DNA of 64,000 nucleotides, from assembly GCF_945859705.1 (NCBI RefSeq), contig NC_079137.1:76282277-76346276 (forward strand), given 5' to 3'. Origin of the DNA: Episyrphus balteatus (taxonomy: Eukaryota > Arthropoda > Insecta > Diptera > Syrphidae). Under the pieces are notes generated by a model. It saw only the letters and a list, made by a program, of their open reading frames with translations. It had not been told where the DNA came from and did no database searches. A program made the translations under genes and the position numbers. This document shows positions 12,543 to 24,399 of the stretch, piece after piece; the stretch's first letter is position 1; the number at the start of each line of letters is the position of its first letter.

Positions 12543-12779
12543 TGATTAGTATTTAAATTAAATAAATGCTTTTGTATTAAAAAACTTTGTTGAAATAGAA
12601 TAAGCAGTTTGGCAGCAAATCAGATTTGAAAAAAGCGGTTTTATGAAAGGTACCGTTAATAATAATTAAAAAAAAAAAAAAAATTCATCAGAAGATAGAC
12701 CTTGTTTAAAAATTAACATCTGAATTTTTTTTAACAAAATCGTTGGAGCCGTTTTCGAGAAAATTAAACTATTCCGAAA

Positions 12780-13010
12780 TAAGTATAGGTATGACAGGAA
12801 GGTACCGGTATTTTTGGTCCAACAAAATTAATTCCAAAAATCCCCCTGGAGAGTCTCCAAAAAATCCTATATACGAAGTTTGAAGTCAATCGGCCCATCC
12901 GTTTAGGCTGTAGCTCCTTTAACAGACAGACAGAAAGGCGGACTTCCGGGAGCCTCTTTTTTCGCTTTCACTGTGATCGTAATAGCTATCATGGAAAATT
13001 GTTATCTCAA
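12780..13010 (+). repeat. Fragment of a dispersed insect repeat (CAGACAGACAG tail)
   Basis: Contains CCCCCTGGAGAGTCTCC, then AAGTCAATCGGCCCATCCG and a short AACAGACAGACAGA run followed by CTTCCGGGAGCCTCTTTT. I recall this order of phrases from dispersed repeats in many insect genomes, but cannot name the family with certainty. Confidence 0.45.
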
Positions 13011-13349
13011 CTTTTTTTCTGTACGAATGCATAACTTTAACTTGATATAAGTACCTAAATCGCAAGTAAAAAACAATACATTTCCTAATTCAATTTAGGA
13101 AAGAAAAAAAAAATCCACAATATTATTGTACATTTCCCAACAAAAGCACACTTTTTAGATTATTTGTTTTTTTTTTGTGTGCATTTTTTAGGGCTTTTGT
13201 TAAATTTATTTATGCTTTTGCATAAATGATACAGTTTCTTAAAGAATAATACATAGTTCCAAAAATGGCTGACAACGAGATGGATCTTCCATTCAATATT
13301 TGTATGTGTCCTTCTTACTTTTTAATGCGTTGGTATGATAACTTCGACA

Positions 13350-13637
13350 ATATTGCAACTTTTGTAAACAATTTGACAATTTCCATAGTTAATTTGACAA
13401 TTTCGGTGGTTAATATTAAAACTTTTTTAGTCAATTTAACAACTTCTATAGTCAAAACTACTACTTCAGTAATCAATATGACAATGTCAATGGTTAATAC
13501 TACAACTTCAAGTGTAAATATGACAACTTCGGTGAAAAAAATGACAGCATTAAAAATTCAGTTATCAATATGAAAATTTCGGTAGTCAAGACTATTGCTT
13601 CGGTTGTCAATTAGAAAACCGAGGCAGTCAATTTGCT
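13350..13637 (+). repeat. Degenerate 21-bp minisatellite
   Basis: About 13 imperfect units of the type AATTTGACAACTTCGGTAGTC. The 21-bp period keeps a frame open (13265-13573) that would encode repeats of the form VNLTTSI. The frame then hits stops while the repeat continues, which argues that the repeat came first and is not a gene. Confidence 0.8.
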
Positions 13638-13703
13638 TTTATAGAGCTTTACAGATGATACTGCAACTTGTTTTAAGTTTTATAGAAGCAAAATTGTCTT
13701 TTA

Positions 13704-13925
13704 CACTGAGGGAAAAAAATAAATTGAAGTTGAAACGTCGTTGTTTCAAAGATGAACTACTTTGATTTATGTGACTTTAAAATACGAAATCATCAAAAAT
13801 TAACCTTTTTTCCACGTTGATTTTAAAATGTTCATCTTCAACGCAAAATCATTTCGAATAATAGTTAAATCAATGTGGTTTTCATTGATTTTATGTTGTT
13901 TTACGTTGTAACTTTTCCCTCAGTG
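13704..13925. mobile_element. 222-bp MITE with CACTGAGGGAAAA TIRs
   Basis: Perfect 13-bp TIRs (CACTGAGGGAAAA / TTTTCCCTCAGTG) are flanked by TA on each side (13702-13703 and 13926-13927). No coding capacity. A TA duplication suggests the Tc1/mariner group, but a 2-bp duplication is weak evidence on its own. Confidence 0.8.
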
Positions 13926-14039
13926 TAGAACCCTTGTATTTCTACTTTTTTGTGTGATTTTTTTTTCAAAACTAAATTTTTAGTGCTTTTAATTAAAGAT
14001 CACCAAAATTTAAATCCAGAAAAAAAATCCCTTTCATCT

Positions 14040-15540
14040 CCAGACAAGCCAAACAAACGGCCAATGCTCATCATCACTTAAAAGCCCATTTATTGATATT
14101 CCTACCAGCATCATGCAACCACACCGGTCCATCAACAGAAAAAAAAAATAAAAGTAAAAAGCGAAAACAAGAAACAGAAACAAAATATACAAAAAAAAGC
14201 GAATCCTTAACCTTTTCTAATTAAAAACCATTCTCATCCACTCGACATTTGCCACACTCACCGTTACCACCTGTGTTGATGATGATGATGCTGGCTGTTA
14301 CTTTCATCGTCCACCATTCACCACCGTATTCACCATCATCGCAGACATCGCCAACGCTGCTGTTGGCCGCCGCCGTCAACCGCCCACTTGATTCTGATCC
14401 AGCGCTTCATTTAACGACTTTGAGTAGCAGCAAAAGCAGCCACCACCAGCATCAAGAACAGTGCGCCGGATGCGACGACGACGCGACGGACGGACGGACA
14501 TTGCCAAAGGACTCGACTCACAACAGTTAACGTATTTTCGCTTTTTATCTTTGTTTTTCTGAAAAAACCATTCCACTTTCCCTTCGTGATCCAATCATCA
14601 ATTAGCAGGATTAAAAGGTATTTATGTTGTATACTCTCCACCAGCCTCAACCAGGTCCTGCTGCAGGTGTATTATATGAATGTGTGAGTCGTATAGTAAG
14701 TGTGGAATTTTTATATAAATTTTCCCTTTTCATTTTGCGAGAGAGAAAAAGAAAAAGTGCAAACCCACACCACACCCAGTGAATTATTCTGCTGAATCCT
14801 TTAACATCCTTCAATTACACTCGAAAGTATACCAATGCAATGCGAGTCACTCGTATAAATATTTCCACCACTTGAACACAAGCAAAAAAGCGCTCACATC
14901 ACGTGAGTTGAGCAACCCAAAGTGGTATAGTGGCTGGTATAGGAATCCCAGGTCCCACCAACCCCAGCCGGTAGCAGGATGAAGGAGCAATGTGTGGTTC
15001 CTGGTTTCATCTGAAAACAAGCATAAGTGTGAGCTCAGCGCGTGTTTCTTGTATATCTGCATCGATTCTTCCCAAAAGTTCTAATTAACTTGATATTTTA
15101 AATTTTCGCTAAAGTTTCATTTTTTTTTTCACTTTTTTCATCCTTTTTGTTTTACGAAAGGACTATTGAGCTGTGAATTTGATTTGGTTTCAGTTAAGTA
15201 AGTGAGTTTGTTTATGTTGTGTTGATGATGATGATAATGTTGATACTGGGAGCTGAAAACTGGTGATGATGATGTTGGGGAAAAAGGAAGTTCGCTTCGC
15301 TTGACGGTACAACTACCTACCGCCATGCTGACACAGTAACTTCGAGATGTAGTCATGCGTTGGGCTTAAAAAGGATTATATTATAGTTGCGGCAAAGTTC
15401 ATCGAATTCAGTGAACTGAATCGAGGCCAGAATAATGTATCAGTATGTGTTGGTGTTTATAATACAATATGGGTAGAGTCTCTCTATGATATCAGTAGTG
15501 CATCATTTCTCTGTCGAGAGTGCGAGAGGATCTTAATTGA
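14040..15540. other. Unique GC-richer segment, possible regulatory DNA
   Basis: Non-repetitive apart from GAT/ATG microsatellites (near 14278 and 15220-15275). It contains a TATAAATA box (14854-14861) without a matching initiator and a GAGAGAGAAAAAG tract (14739-14756). Several overlapping short open frames on both strands look like shadows of GC-rich sequence; I recognise none. Confidence 0.4.
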
Positions 15541-15799
15541 ATTTATTTTTTTTTTTTTTTTATAAACTTTATTCAACAAGTCCTGATGATAGCTTAACAC
15601 ATTTTTCTTTGAAAACGGATGCGAATTGTTTATTTTTTTATTTAATTTTTGTATTTAAAATTAAAGCAAAATTAAAGGATTTTAAAAGTAGTTCACTTTT
15701 ATTACCCAGAAGTTGAGTTACCAAATTAATAATTTTTAAATATTTAGCTCTTGGAAGAATGCATATTAATATTTACTGGGAATGAGCTTGGGATGAAAA

Positions 15800-16690
15800 A
15801 GCCACTTCAAAATTAATAGCCTCATGTAAGCGTTACCTTAGAATCTAGATCCCGCAAAGATGATATCGTTACTTCCGTTATGGTAGGCGTATTTCGTAAG
15901 TACTAGGGGGCAAAACATATGAGTAAAGAGAATGTTTAACAGAAACGTTTCGTTACGCGTTACTGAAGTGAAGTGATAAATGCTATTGAAGTAAAGGCAA
16001 TTTGAATAATGGCGTTACTCGTGTCGTTACTACCCTTTAAATAAGTATTCTTCTTAAGTATCGAAAACATAAAAACCCGCATAAATGCGTTACTTTGGGT
16101 TCTAGAACCCACAATAAGGATATCGTTTACTTCCGTTTCGATAGAAATATTTGGAATTTTGCGTATATTCCGTAAATGTCGTTACCTTTTTTAGTATCAG
16201 TGAAAAAACATACGAGTAATGACATTGTTAAAGGAGTAACGTCTCCTTATGGGTTACTGAAGGGAATTAATATCCGCATCTTAGTACCGAATATATACGA
16301 CTTTCTAATAGAGAATGCATTCTGAACCGATACCAATCATTCTTCTGACCCTATCACTACTGATTTCTTAACTTTTTTTGACCTTTAAGATTTTGTATAA
16401 TTTCTTTTACAAAAAATATCTGCCAAAAGCCATTAAAATTTAAGAGCAAAATATTTGGCAATTCAATATCTGCTGACGAACAATGATACCGTTATTCGTT
16501 ATCTCCGTTACGAAAGCTATATTTCGTATATTCCATAAATTTGGTTACATACGAGTAACGACATTATATAGGAAGTAACGCTACGTTACCCGTTACTGAT
16601 GTTAAAACCCACATCTTATAAACGGATACAAACGATTTGCTACAGCTCTTTTAGAGAGTAATATATTCTGAATAAATACCAGTTTTTTTT
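15800..16690 (+). repeat. Degenerate tandem repeat rich in CGTTAC
   Basis: Three diverged units can be aligned on GATATCGTTACTTCCGTTA (15862), GATATCGTTTACTTCCG (16119) and GATACCGTTATTCG (16485). Each continues with TTTCGTA/TATTCCGTAAAT, ACATA(T/C)GAGTAA, GGTTACTGA and, in the last two units, a CATTCTGAA/TATTCTGAATAAATACCA end. Spacing is uneven (257 and 366 bp). CGTTAC is heavily over-represented. Confidence 0.65.
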
Positions 16691-16982
16691 TTCTGACCCT
16701 CTAAGTCTTAAATGTCCTAAGAATAGATTCCAGTCTACATAAAATTTTAAGAACTAGATATTTGTCAGTTTTATATCTGCTGATGAACAATATGGCGAAA
16801 TCAACCTGAGTACGATTGTGGAATGTGGAGGTGATGTCATTAAGGTTGCGTCTTCTGACTACTGAACCAAATATCTTCTTCTTTATGATATTTGTATTAA
16901 AGAATCCAAGGATGATCTTCTTTTTATAAACGCTCACATAAGTGATAAGTGGTTAGTCGCAGTCTACAACTTATAAGTGACA

Positions 16983-17147
16983 CAAGTGCGGTGACGCTGT
17001 ATCAATCTACTGATAAATGTAACCAATCGTGCTATGACGCTATGGTAACGCTGCAGGAAAAAAATTTCACAGATCTCTATAACTCAGCAGTGTCACTGAA
17101 TGAGAGGTAGCATTTATAAGTAGATTGACGCAGCGTTACCGCATTTG
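16983..17147. repeat. 165-bp inverted repeat with 37-bp arms
   Basis: The left arm (16983-17019: CAAGTGCGGTGACGCTGTAT...) and right arm (17111-17147) match at 32 of 37 positions when reverse-complemented. The sequence between is unique. It could be a small foldback or MITE relic; CGTTACC words link it to the neighbouring tandem repeat. Confidence 0.6.
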
Positions 17148-17149
17148 AG

Positions 17150-19405
17150 TATGATTCCTGTAGAATAAAATGGCTGCGTTATGCGTTACACATGTGTGCA
17201 CCGGGTCTAACTTCCGTTTTCTCGGTACCTTCTGCATGAAAAATTCTCCACTCCTAAAAGTTTCTGGTACTGGTAATAAAGATATAGAGTAAATTTATAA
17301 TATGCAAAGGATTCTATCGACCTTAAGCCCTTTTTATAACGCAGAACATTGTGGACATTATAAATATCAGTCATATACTTAGTTATATTCTGGAGTCTAA
17401 TAACGAAAAGTTGAACCAAACTCAACTGTACTAAACCATTTTCTCCATAAATACGTCACTTCTTCTGCCAGCGTTACTTTATTGTCACTCAAAATTGACA
17501 TTAGATAGATTTGAATAATTTATATTTTATTCCACAGGACAATCGTGTCCTCGAATCTACCTCTTAATTATTGTAAATCATCTCTCAAGCCAGTAGTGTA
17601 CAAAAGTTAAACATTACATTACAAATGTCAACTGTCAAACAAAGTTAATCGTCTCCCTAAAGCGCTCCAAAATAACCTACCTACAATGGCTATTTACTTA
17701 AACAATCCACCTCCATTCCACCATTACCACACCACACATTGAAGACGTCAGTCAGTCATAGTCATTGTGCTTCAAACCCATCGAATCTCTCTGACAGAAC
17801 ACAAACAAAGACAAATTATATAAATTACTTATAACGGTTATCTAATCTTCTTCGAACAATCAGTTCGGTCGAGTGTAAGTAATTAATTCCGCTAACAAAC
17901 TTTTCCCATCGTCTAATCACATTTTCTCGTCGTCGTCCATCGTCTTTTTAAGAAAGAAGTAGATAGAGGTACACCTTCTTTCAACTTGTCTACTCTACAG
18001 ACAGTAAAAAGGAAGGACTCAAGAGTGAGATAGACTGAGTATATTTTGTGGGTAACGTTATTCGGTGCTTAAAATTGCAGTAAGTTACTCCTCTATGAAA
18101 AATTGGCGGAAAGGTGTAGGTGGATTCTAAAAGAAAAACTATATTTCTATCTTTTTTTCGGGGAAACGAGGAAAAGATTTTTCAAAGGACTTTTCGCCAT
18201 CTTTTTTCTATATTTTTTGTTTCATTTTGTTGCGATGGCGATGGGTAAAAAAGCAATTACCACCTTTGAGCAAATAAGCTTGCTGCTAACGGTGTATATC
18301 AAGTTTTCGTTTTTTTTTTCTTATTCTTTGCTTCTATTTCATGTGTAGAATCCTACTAGGATAAATTGGATAAGAGCAAGGGGATATAACCAGAAAGGAG
18401 ACAGGACTATAAAAGGAAAAAATCACGAATACCCAACCCAAAAAAGCACGTTACGGTTTGCTTTCCTTATTAACTTTTCCTTCGTGCGGATAGTTTTTTT
18501 TTTTTTTTCTTTGTGTACAGTTTTTTTTTGTGTGTATTGCGTTAGTCCCGTTTTTCTTCCATTTTTGTTTATTTATTTTCTTGTTGCTATTTAATTCGAT
18601 TTGAGTGTTTATATGTGTTTTGTATAGTGTTTCTGGGTGCCCGCATATACGAACGTAGGAAGTTTTAGTTTAGGTCCATCTTTTCTATTTTTTTGGTTGT
18701 TTTTAGATTAAGGTAGGTTCCTAGTTTTTGTTTTTGCTTTAAGGTAAAGGTCATGTTCAAGAAAATGGATGTGGTTTTTTTTTTTTGGTTTTGTGATATT
18801 TTTGGAATATAAACCTAAGTCTTTTGGTTATAGGGGATAAGGCGATTACAAAAGTGAACTTAGCAAATATGTTTCTTCTCTATGAAATAAGAATTATTAC
18901 GGTCAAGGAAAACACACTTCTAGCTATTTTGTGTCTTCATGGGTGGGAAATGTTGGACAATATTTTGTGTCATCACTCGAGATGACAAATGGGACTTTAT
19001 CGAAAAGAATTGAGTTTGGCAATATGATTGAAATCAGTCATATACGTAAGTTTGTTAAGATTAAGGTGTGTGTGAAAGTTAGGTAGGTACAAAGCTTATT
19101 GTTCCGGTCAACATAAATAGCTTTAGCCCACGCATTATCTCAGGTAAACTGAAATGAAATTTATGATGAAACATCAAAAGTAGCTATTCATCAAGAAGTC
19201 AGACATTATTGATCTATTCCACTTTGTCATAGAAATCGTCTACTTTCAATGAATTTTTAAAGCTTATTTATGTTAAATGCGAAATTGAGCTTAATTCTTA
19301 GCGGCTTTATAAAGGACAATTGGCTTATTGACCACTTACAAAGTAAGAGTAGGTACCTAATAGAAGAATAAACAAAATCTTTTTATGTCTTTATATTATA
19401 ATTAT
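17150..19405. other. Unique segment with a promoter-like cluster
   Basis: Non-repetitive, moderately GC-rich from about 17540 to 18700, with long T runs after 18480. It holds the TATA/initiator-like cluster at 17830-17871. No recognised exon; the 81-codon frame at 18103-18348 is Phe/Leu-rich from T runs and is unlikely to be a gene. Confidence 0.4.
17830..17880 (+). promoter_or_regulatory. TATA / initiator / pause-button-like promoter candidate
   Basis: TATAAC at 17830-17835 lies 32 bp upstream of the A of TCAGTT (17860-17865), an exact fly initiator. TCGGTCG (17865-17871) fits the pause-button consensus KCGRWCG, though it sits closer to the initiator than is usual. A perfect 5' splice signal GTAAGT follows at 17875. 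No downstream open frame confirms a gene. Confidence 0.3.
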
Positions 19406-19409
19406 ACTA

Positions 19410-20060
19410 GCTGACCCGGCGGACTTCGTTCCACCATTTCTTGTATTTGTTTCTAATTTTCGACTCTGTAATTAATTAATTTTAAAATGAGAAAAAGGAT
19501 CAAAACTTGAAAAGTTCATAAAATGAGTTTAAAAATGTTAACTTTTGAACTTTTAGCAAAAGTGGCCTATGCAAAATACTCTTGCATGCGCATGATTAAA
19601 ACCTATATTTCCTATAAGTTTGAGATTTTTTGCAGACTTTTAAAATTCGAAAAAAAAAAAATTAAAGACTACTCAAAAATGTCCCTAAAAATTAGGTTGT
19701 TTTTCAAAAAATACAGGGCCTATGAAAAAAATCGGTTTTAGATCCCTAATTTTTTTTTTTAATATCTTTCTCATGGTGTAACTCAAATTTCTGTGCAAAA
19801 TTTTGTGTACCTCTAATTAGTCTTTTGTCGAAGATCTATGACTGCAAAAAAACCTTCACAACTTGGTTTTGAAATTTTTTGAATTTTTTCAATACCTTTT
19901 TTAACTATTGAATAAATTTGTCTATCATTTAAAAAAAAGTCAACTCTTTACGACTTACCGTTTAGAAAATAGCCTCTTATTTCAATGTCTTGTTACCCCT
20001 ATTTACCCTATAAAATCTTAGATTTTTTTGGCCTTAAACCTTCTCCTCTTATGCCTCTTT
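19410..20060 (+). repeat. Interspersed repeat family, copy E
   Basis: Begins with CTAGCTGACCCGGCGGACTT, a phrase I associate with dispersed insect repeats. It shares the 3' half of copies A-C: TTTGAGATTTTTTGCAGAC, AGGTTGTTTTTCAAAAA, AAATCGGTTTTAGATCCCTAA, TACCGTTTAGAAAATAGCC and GTTACCCCTATTTACCCTA. No coding capacity. Confidence 0.65.
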
Positions 20061-22100
20061 GATTAAAAAAAAAATTAAGAAAATAAGTCAGTCGGTGTGG
20101 CCGGTTAGCGAACGTACACAAAACCAAACTTTAATATATATAATAGATTCCAAAGGACAAGGTTTAAAGCTGACTAGCAGTCAGAAAACCAGAGTTGAAA
20201 TTTTTAATTTCTGGACCATTTTTTGTTTCGATCAACAAGATTAAAGTCCCGCCAACAAAAATATTTCTTAAAATTTGACTGAAAAATATTTCGAAGGAAA
20301 TAAGCCTCCAATATCTTGTCGATTTTACCCGTTTTTTGTTATATTTCTTAAAAATAACATAGTATTATGAATGGATACCCATGATGAGCTGTCTAATGAT
20401 GATATGTGTTGTGATGAGTTGGGTTAATCCAAAAATTCAGCTGGTCATGAACCTGCATGAGGTTGATAGCCCTTGCATAGTGCTGTAACGCTTGTAACGC
20501 TGACAGCCACTATACTAGTTTCAAACCTCCATTAAGCACGCAGAATTTAAAGCCGATTTAGTCCACCAGAAGATCCAGTGAGCAAGCCTCTTGCTTGAAA
20601 TGTGCCCATTCAGTCCAACCTAAAACCAAATGTGCTGGTCTGTTAGTTTTTGAAAGAGCCATTAAGTTTTGTTTAGGAAAATTATAAGGTCTTAAATTCT
20701 TTTACTAAAAATATCACTTAGGTCTTCTGAGAACTAAAAGCTTGATGTCTAGAATAGGGCTGGACAGTTGTTGCAGTTACCTATTTTGTTCACTGTTTTC
20801 TTGTGTTGTGAAAAGTATCATTCAAAAAATTACTCAAAACTTTGATCAAAAATCCCTGCAACGAGATTTTCAGCAGAAAAATTTTAATTCCTTAATGTTT
20901 TCAAATTTTTGCCAGAAAAAAAGTTGTCCAATATTTTGATTTGGAAATTTATTGTAAGTCCATAAACTTAATCATCAGATTTAAAGCCCACATCACACCT
21001 ATGTGAAGCCAGTGGTTGAAATCGCTGTTTGCTGACAAAAGTTGAACATGCTTAACTTTGAGAGTTATTAAAATATGATCGCCAAAAACTGAGTTTTTTA
21101 GTAATCTTGGATAAACATGTCTACCATTCTAATAATCTATTCGGGCACTTAACTCGATTTCAGAACCGTATTGCCTCACATTTTAGAGGCCAATCTGTGT
21201 ATGGTTTTCAAAATTAAGGGTTCCAGCCATAGGACCAATTCTTTGCCGCCGGGTACAAAGGGGTTAAGTCATAAATGATAGTTTGCCAGAAAATGCGATT
21301 AAAATTAAGGTAATGTTTGAAAATAGATCCATTTTTGAGCATTGATCCTCTTAATTTTATAGGAAAGACCTATTCTAAATTTATGTTTTTGATACCAAAT
21401 AAAAGAGAAAAAAGAGCTTATTCTTATTTCATTAAAACCCGAAAAGTGAAATTCTGTGACTTAACCCCTTTGTACCCGGGATCAAAGAATTTAGAAATGC
21501 TTTTTTTTTAAATGACTTGAAGAATTTTTAGGCCTTTGGTAAAGAGAAATAAAAAAAAATATTTTTGAACCATTATGTGTTAGAACCGATTTCAGGATAT
21601 CTGACTTTTTCATAAAAACCGATTTTAACAAAAAAATTTACACAAAAACGGATATTGTTATTTTAAGATTTTGAACAATTTAAAAAAAAAACAATATTTG
21701 GGTTTTTTAAAAAATGTGTACCTATTTAATTATTTTTTTTGTAATTAATTTTTTGAGTAATGATTTTTTAAAATTTTGTTTTAGGGTCAATTTTTCTATA
21801 GTCAGATAAACCCCAGTTGGACTTATTCCTAGGAATACAAGTTTTTTTATATTGATAGTCTAACTGATGATTGAGAAATCAAAATCAGGGCTTAGAGGAA
21901 TAAAATAATTTCGTTAGAAAAGCATATTTTTGGAAAAATTTTTTATTGAAATTACTTTAAAAATATGACTGATTTTTGTTACAAATCATAAAAAGAAAAC
22001 ACAAACGAAATAAAAACATAAATTACCTGTGCTCGAGACCACGTTAAAAATTATCTCTCACAAAAAAAAACTTGTAGCAATTATTCATTAAATTTAGTAT
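20060..22100. other. AT-rich spacer with an inverted repeat
   Basis: No gene recognised. Positions 20390-20660 have a higher GC content and, on the minus strand, weak A-box-like (TAGTATAGTGG) and B-box-like (GGTTCATGACC) strings, too far apart to support a tRNA-derived SINE. The inverted repeat at 21238-21492 is listed separately. Confidence 0.45.
21238..21492. repeat. 255-bp foldback with about 38-bp arms
   Basis: ATTCTTTG(CCG)CCGGGTACAA followed by AGGGGTTAAGTCA (21238-21275) is mirrored at 21453-21492 as TGACTTAACCCC then TTTGTACCCGGG. The core GGGTACAAAGGGGTTAAGTC is perfect. Possibly the relic of a small DNA element. Confidence 0.65.
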
Positions 22101-23935
22101 TCCAATGTTAATTTCTAAAAAAGGAAAAAATTCACACCAAAAGACAACCTCCTGCCGGAATAGAACTCTTAAAAATTACCTCAAAGACAAAACAATGACA
22201 TTTCTTTCGAAAGAGGAGTATATCTTTTCAAAGAAATTCAAGTGATAAGCGAAGTGTCCGTTTCGTTATACCATCATTTGATGACATGAAAGCGATTTGA
22301 AAAGAAAATTAAAACGTCATACTAAGTTGTACGCACTTGCTCTTGGTATTCAAGTATGAATGATATTAAAAGGATATTATTAGGACTTCAAAAACCCTTT
22401 TCTCTGAATTAAAAAAAAAAAAATAACAAAGGTATAGAGTTGGAGAAGCTTCGTGTTGTGCTGGAATATTACTGTCATTTAAAAAATTCAAGTAGAAACT
22501 AACCTACATCAACTCACAACTTGACTTTAAGGACCTCTTTACCTGATCCAGTAACGAAATAACGAGTATTTTCGAATGAAATCTTGAGTTAAGATGTTTT
22601 TTTTTTTGTAAAAATGTAACTTATCCTTAAATTGGAACAACGAAACAAAACAAGTATATGTGAGCATTAAAAAATAAAAAGGACGAATACAATTTCACTT
22701 CACATAAAAAAAAAAATAAGTAAATTAATTCCGTTATAATCCCTGACACTCAAATTATAACCTCATTAAACCAGAGAAATAAAGACAGCGAGCAGCAACA
22801 ACGAACATACAAAAATAATACAAAAAAAAGAAGAAGAAATAAAGTAAAATACAAAATCGTCCTCAGATGAATTAAAAGGATTTTTATCTCATGTCCTGTT
22901 TCATTTCGCGTTATTTTCTTCTCATTCTTTTTTATTTTTTTCGATTTTTCTTTTTTTTTTTTTTGTATTTTATTTTAATACAACAACCACTCAAAAATTC
23001 CCTTTTTGTATCCTGGCGTGTGCTTTTAGTTCAAGTCGAGGAGAGTTGGATGTCAATCTTCCTGCTTGGATGTCGTTTTGCTTTGCTTCTGCCATCCGCA
23101 TGGTTCAACTGCAGAACTCTGTTGAACTCAATAGGATGGATGGACGAAGGACGAACGAGAAATGAATTCTTCTCATTTTATCCATACCATGTCCGAGATC
23201 TGATAGAATTGAGATCCGATGCTAAAAGGACTTCACAAAAAAATCTACATTATTTTATAGAGAATAAAAAAAAAGAAAGCAATCAGTTGACCCGCATAAA
23301 ATTAATGAGCTTTATTGTTTAATAATTTATATTCTCACGAGATGGCGCTTGGTATGGGTAACATCTGTTAAAAATAATAAAACAAAGAAAAAAACAAACA
23401 AACATAGGCATAATTTTTCGTATCTTTAATTTGTTGTAGATTAACGATTGGAATAATACAAAAGAAGAGAGGTGGTTCAAGATGGCCTCCAGAGAAAAAA
23501 AAAAAGACAGATTTTAACCAGGGTCTCTTTCCATTTTATTTTGGCCTTCATTGGTTTTGCATTTTCCTTTATAGTGAATAACATCAGTTATATCCTGAAT
23601 TAATAAGAAATTGATGACGACGTGAGCCTTAAAAGCAAATTAATATTTTACGAGACTCACTCGCATCACGAGGTTGGGGTCAGGCCTGCAACGAATTTTT
23701 AGCAGCTAGAGTGGACCATGCATTGGCCATGAATGGAATCCATTGAAGCACAGGCCAGCATCTCTCACTTGGTTGCATTTTTTATATTCAGTTCAAAAAA
23801 TGCAGGGGTGTCGCTGACTGATTGTAGAGCCTTTGTAATTTTGCCATTTGCTTTTTTTAATCTGCAAGTTCAAGTTTTCTTAAGGCACGAAAAATAGCTA
23901 CTCGGATCGCCAATTACACAAAATTACGGATAGAA
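22100..23935. other. Unique segment
   Basis: Non-repetitive, with poly-A/T runs. Contains AAAGGACGAA (22678-22687) and a CTCF-like GATGGCGCT (23341-23349). The 143-codon frame at 22891-23322 begins with a T-run Phe stretch, lacks any motif I recognise, and is probably fortuitous. Confidence 0.4.
23340..23349 (+). promoter_or_regulatory. CTCF-like site AGATGGCGCT
   Basis: Matches the GC-rich core of insect CTCF sites (AGRKGGCGC-type). The same 9-mer GATGGCGCT recurs at 42181 and, reversed, at 43017. Confidence 0.35.
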
Positions 23936-23939
23936 ATAT

Positions 23940-24395
23940 TTTGTGTTGTGAAGTTTTGTGTCATGTTTATATGGTGTTGTGTCATCTTGTGTAGTATTTT
24001 GTCGTGTTGTGTTGTGTTTTGTAGTGTTTTGTAGTGGTGTGTAGTGTTGTGAAGTGTTGTGTAGGGTTTGGTAGTGTTTTGTAGTGTTTTGTATTGTTGT
24101 AAAGTGTTGTGTTGCGCTTTGTAATGTTGTGAAGTGTTGTGTAGTTTTTTGTTGTGTTTTGTGAAGTGTTGTGTACTGTTGTTCGATGTTTTGTTTTGTT
24201 TTGTGATGTTATGTGGTACAGTTTGGTGTTGTGTGGTATTTCATCGAGTTGTATGGTGTTGTATAGTGTTGTGTGGTGTTGTGAAGTTTTTGTCGTATTG
24301 TGTGGTATTTTATCGTTTTGTGCCGTGTTTTTTAGTGTAGTGCTGTGAAGTTTTGTGTGGTATTGTGTGATGTTGTGTGGTATTTTCTGGCATCT
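23940..24395. repeat. GT-rich satellite, 5/10-bp period
   Basis: About 455 bp of imperfect TGTTTTGTAG / TGTTGTGTAG words, with very few C residues on the plus strand. Read in reverse it gives a 161-codon frame (23982-24467) of His/Asn/Thr/Gln repeats, which is a by-product of the repeat and not a gene. Confidence 0.9.
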
Positions 24396-24399
24396 TCTT

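Noticed and set aside
14854..14861. TATAAATA as a core promoter
   Set aside because: No initiator or downstream element at the right distance and no open frame after it.
20390..20660. Possible tRNA-derived SINE on the minus strand
   Set aside because: A-box-like and B-box-like strings are too far apart and imperfect; no poly-A end or duplication.
22891..23322. 143-codon frame with a Phe-rich hydrophobic start
   Set aside because: The hydrophobic start comes from T runs; no motif or codon pattern supports it.
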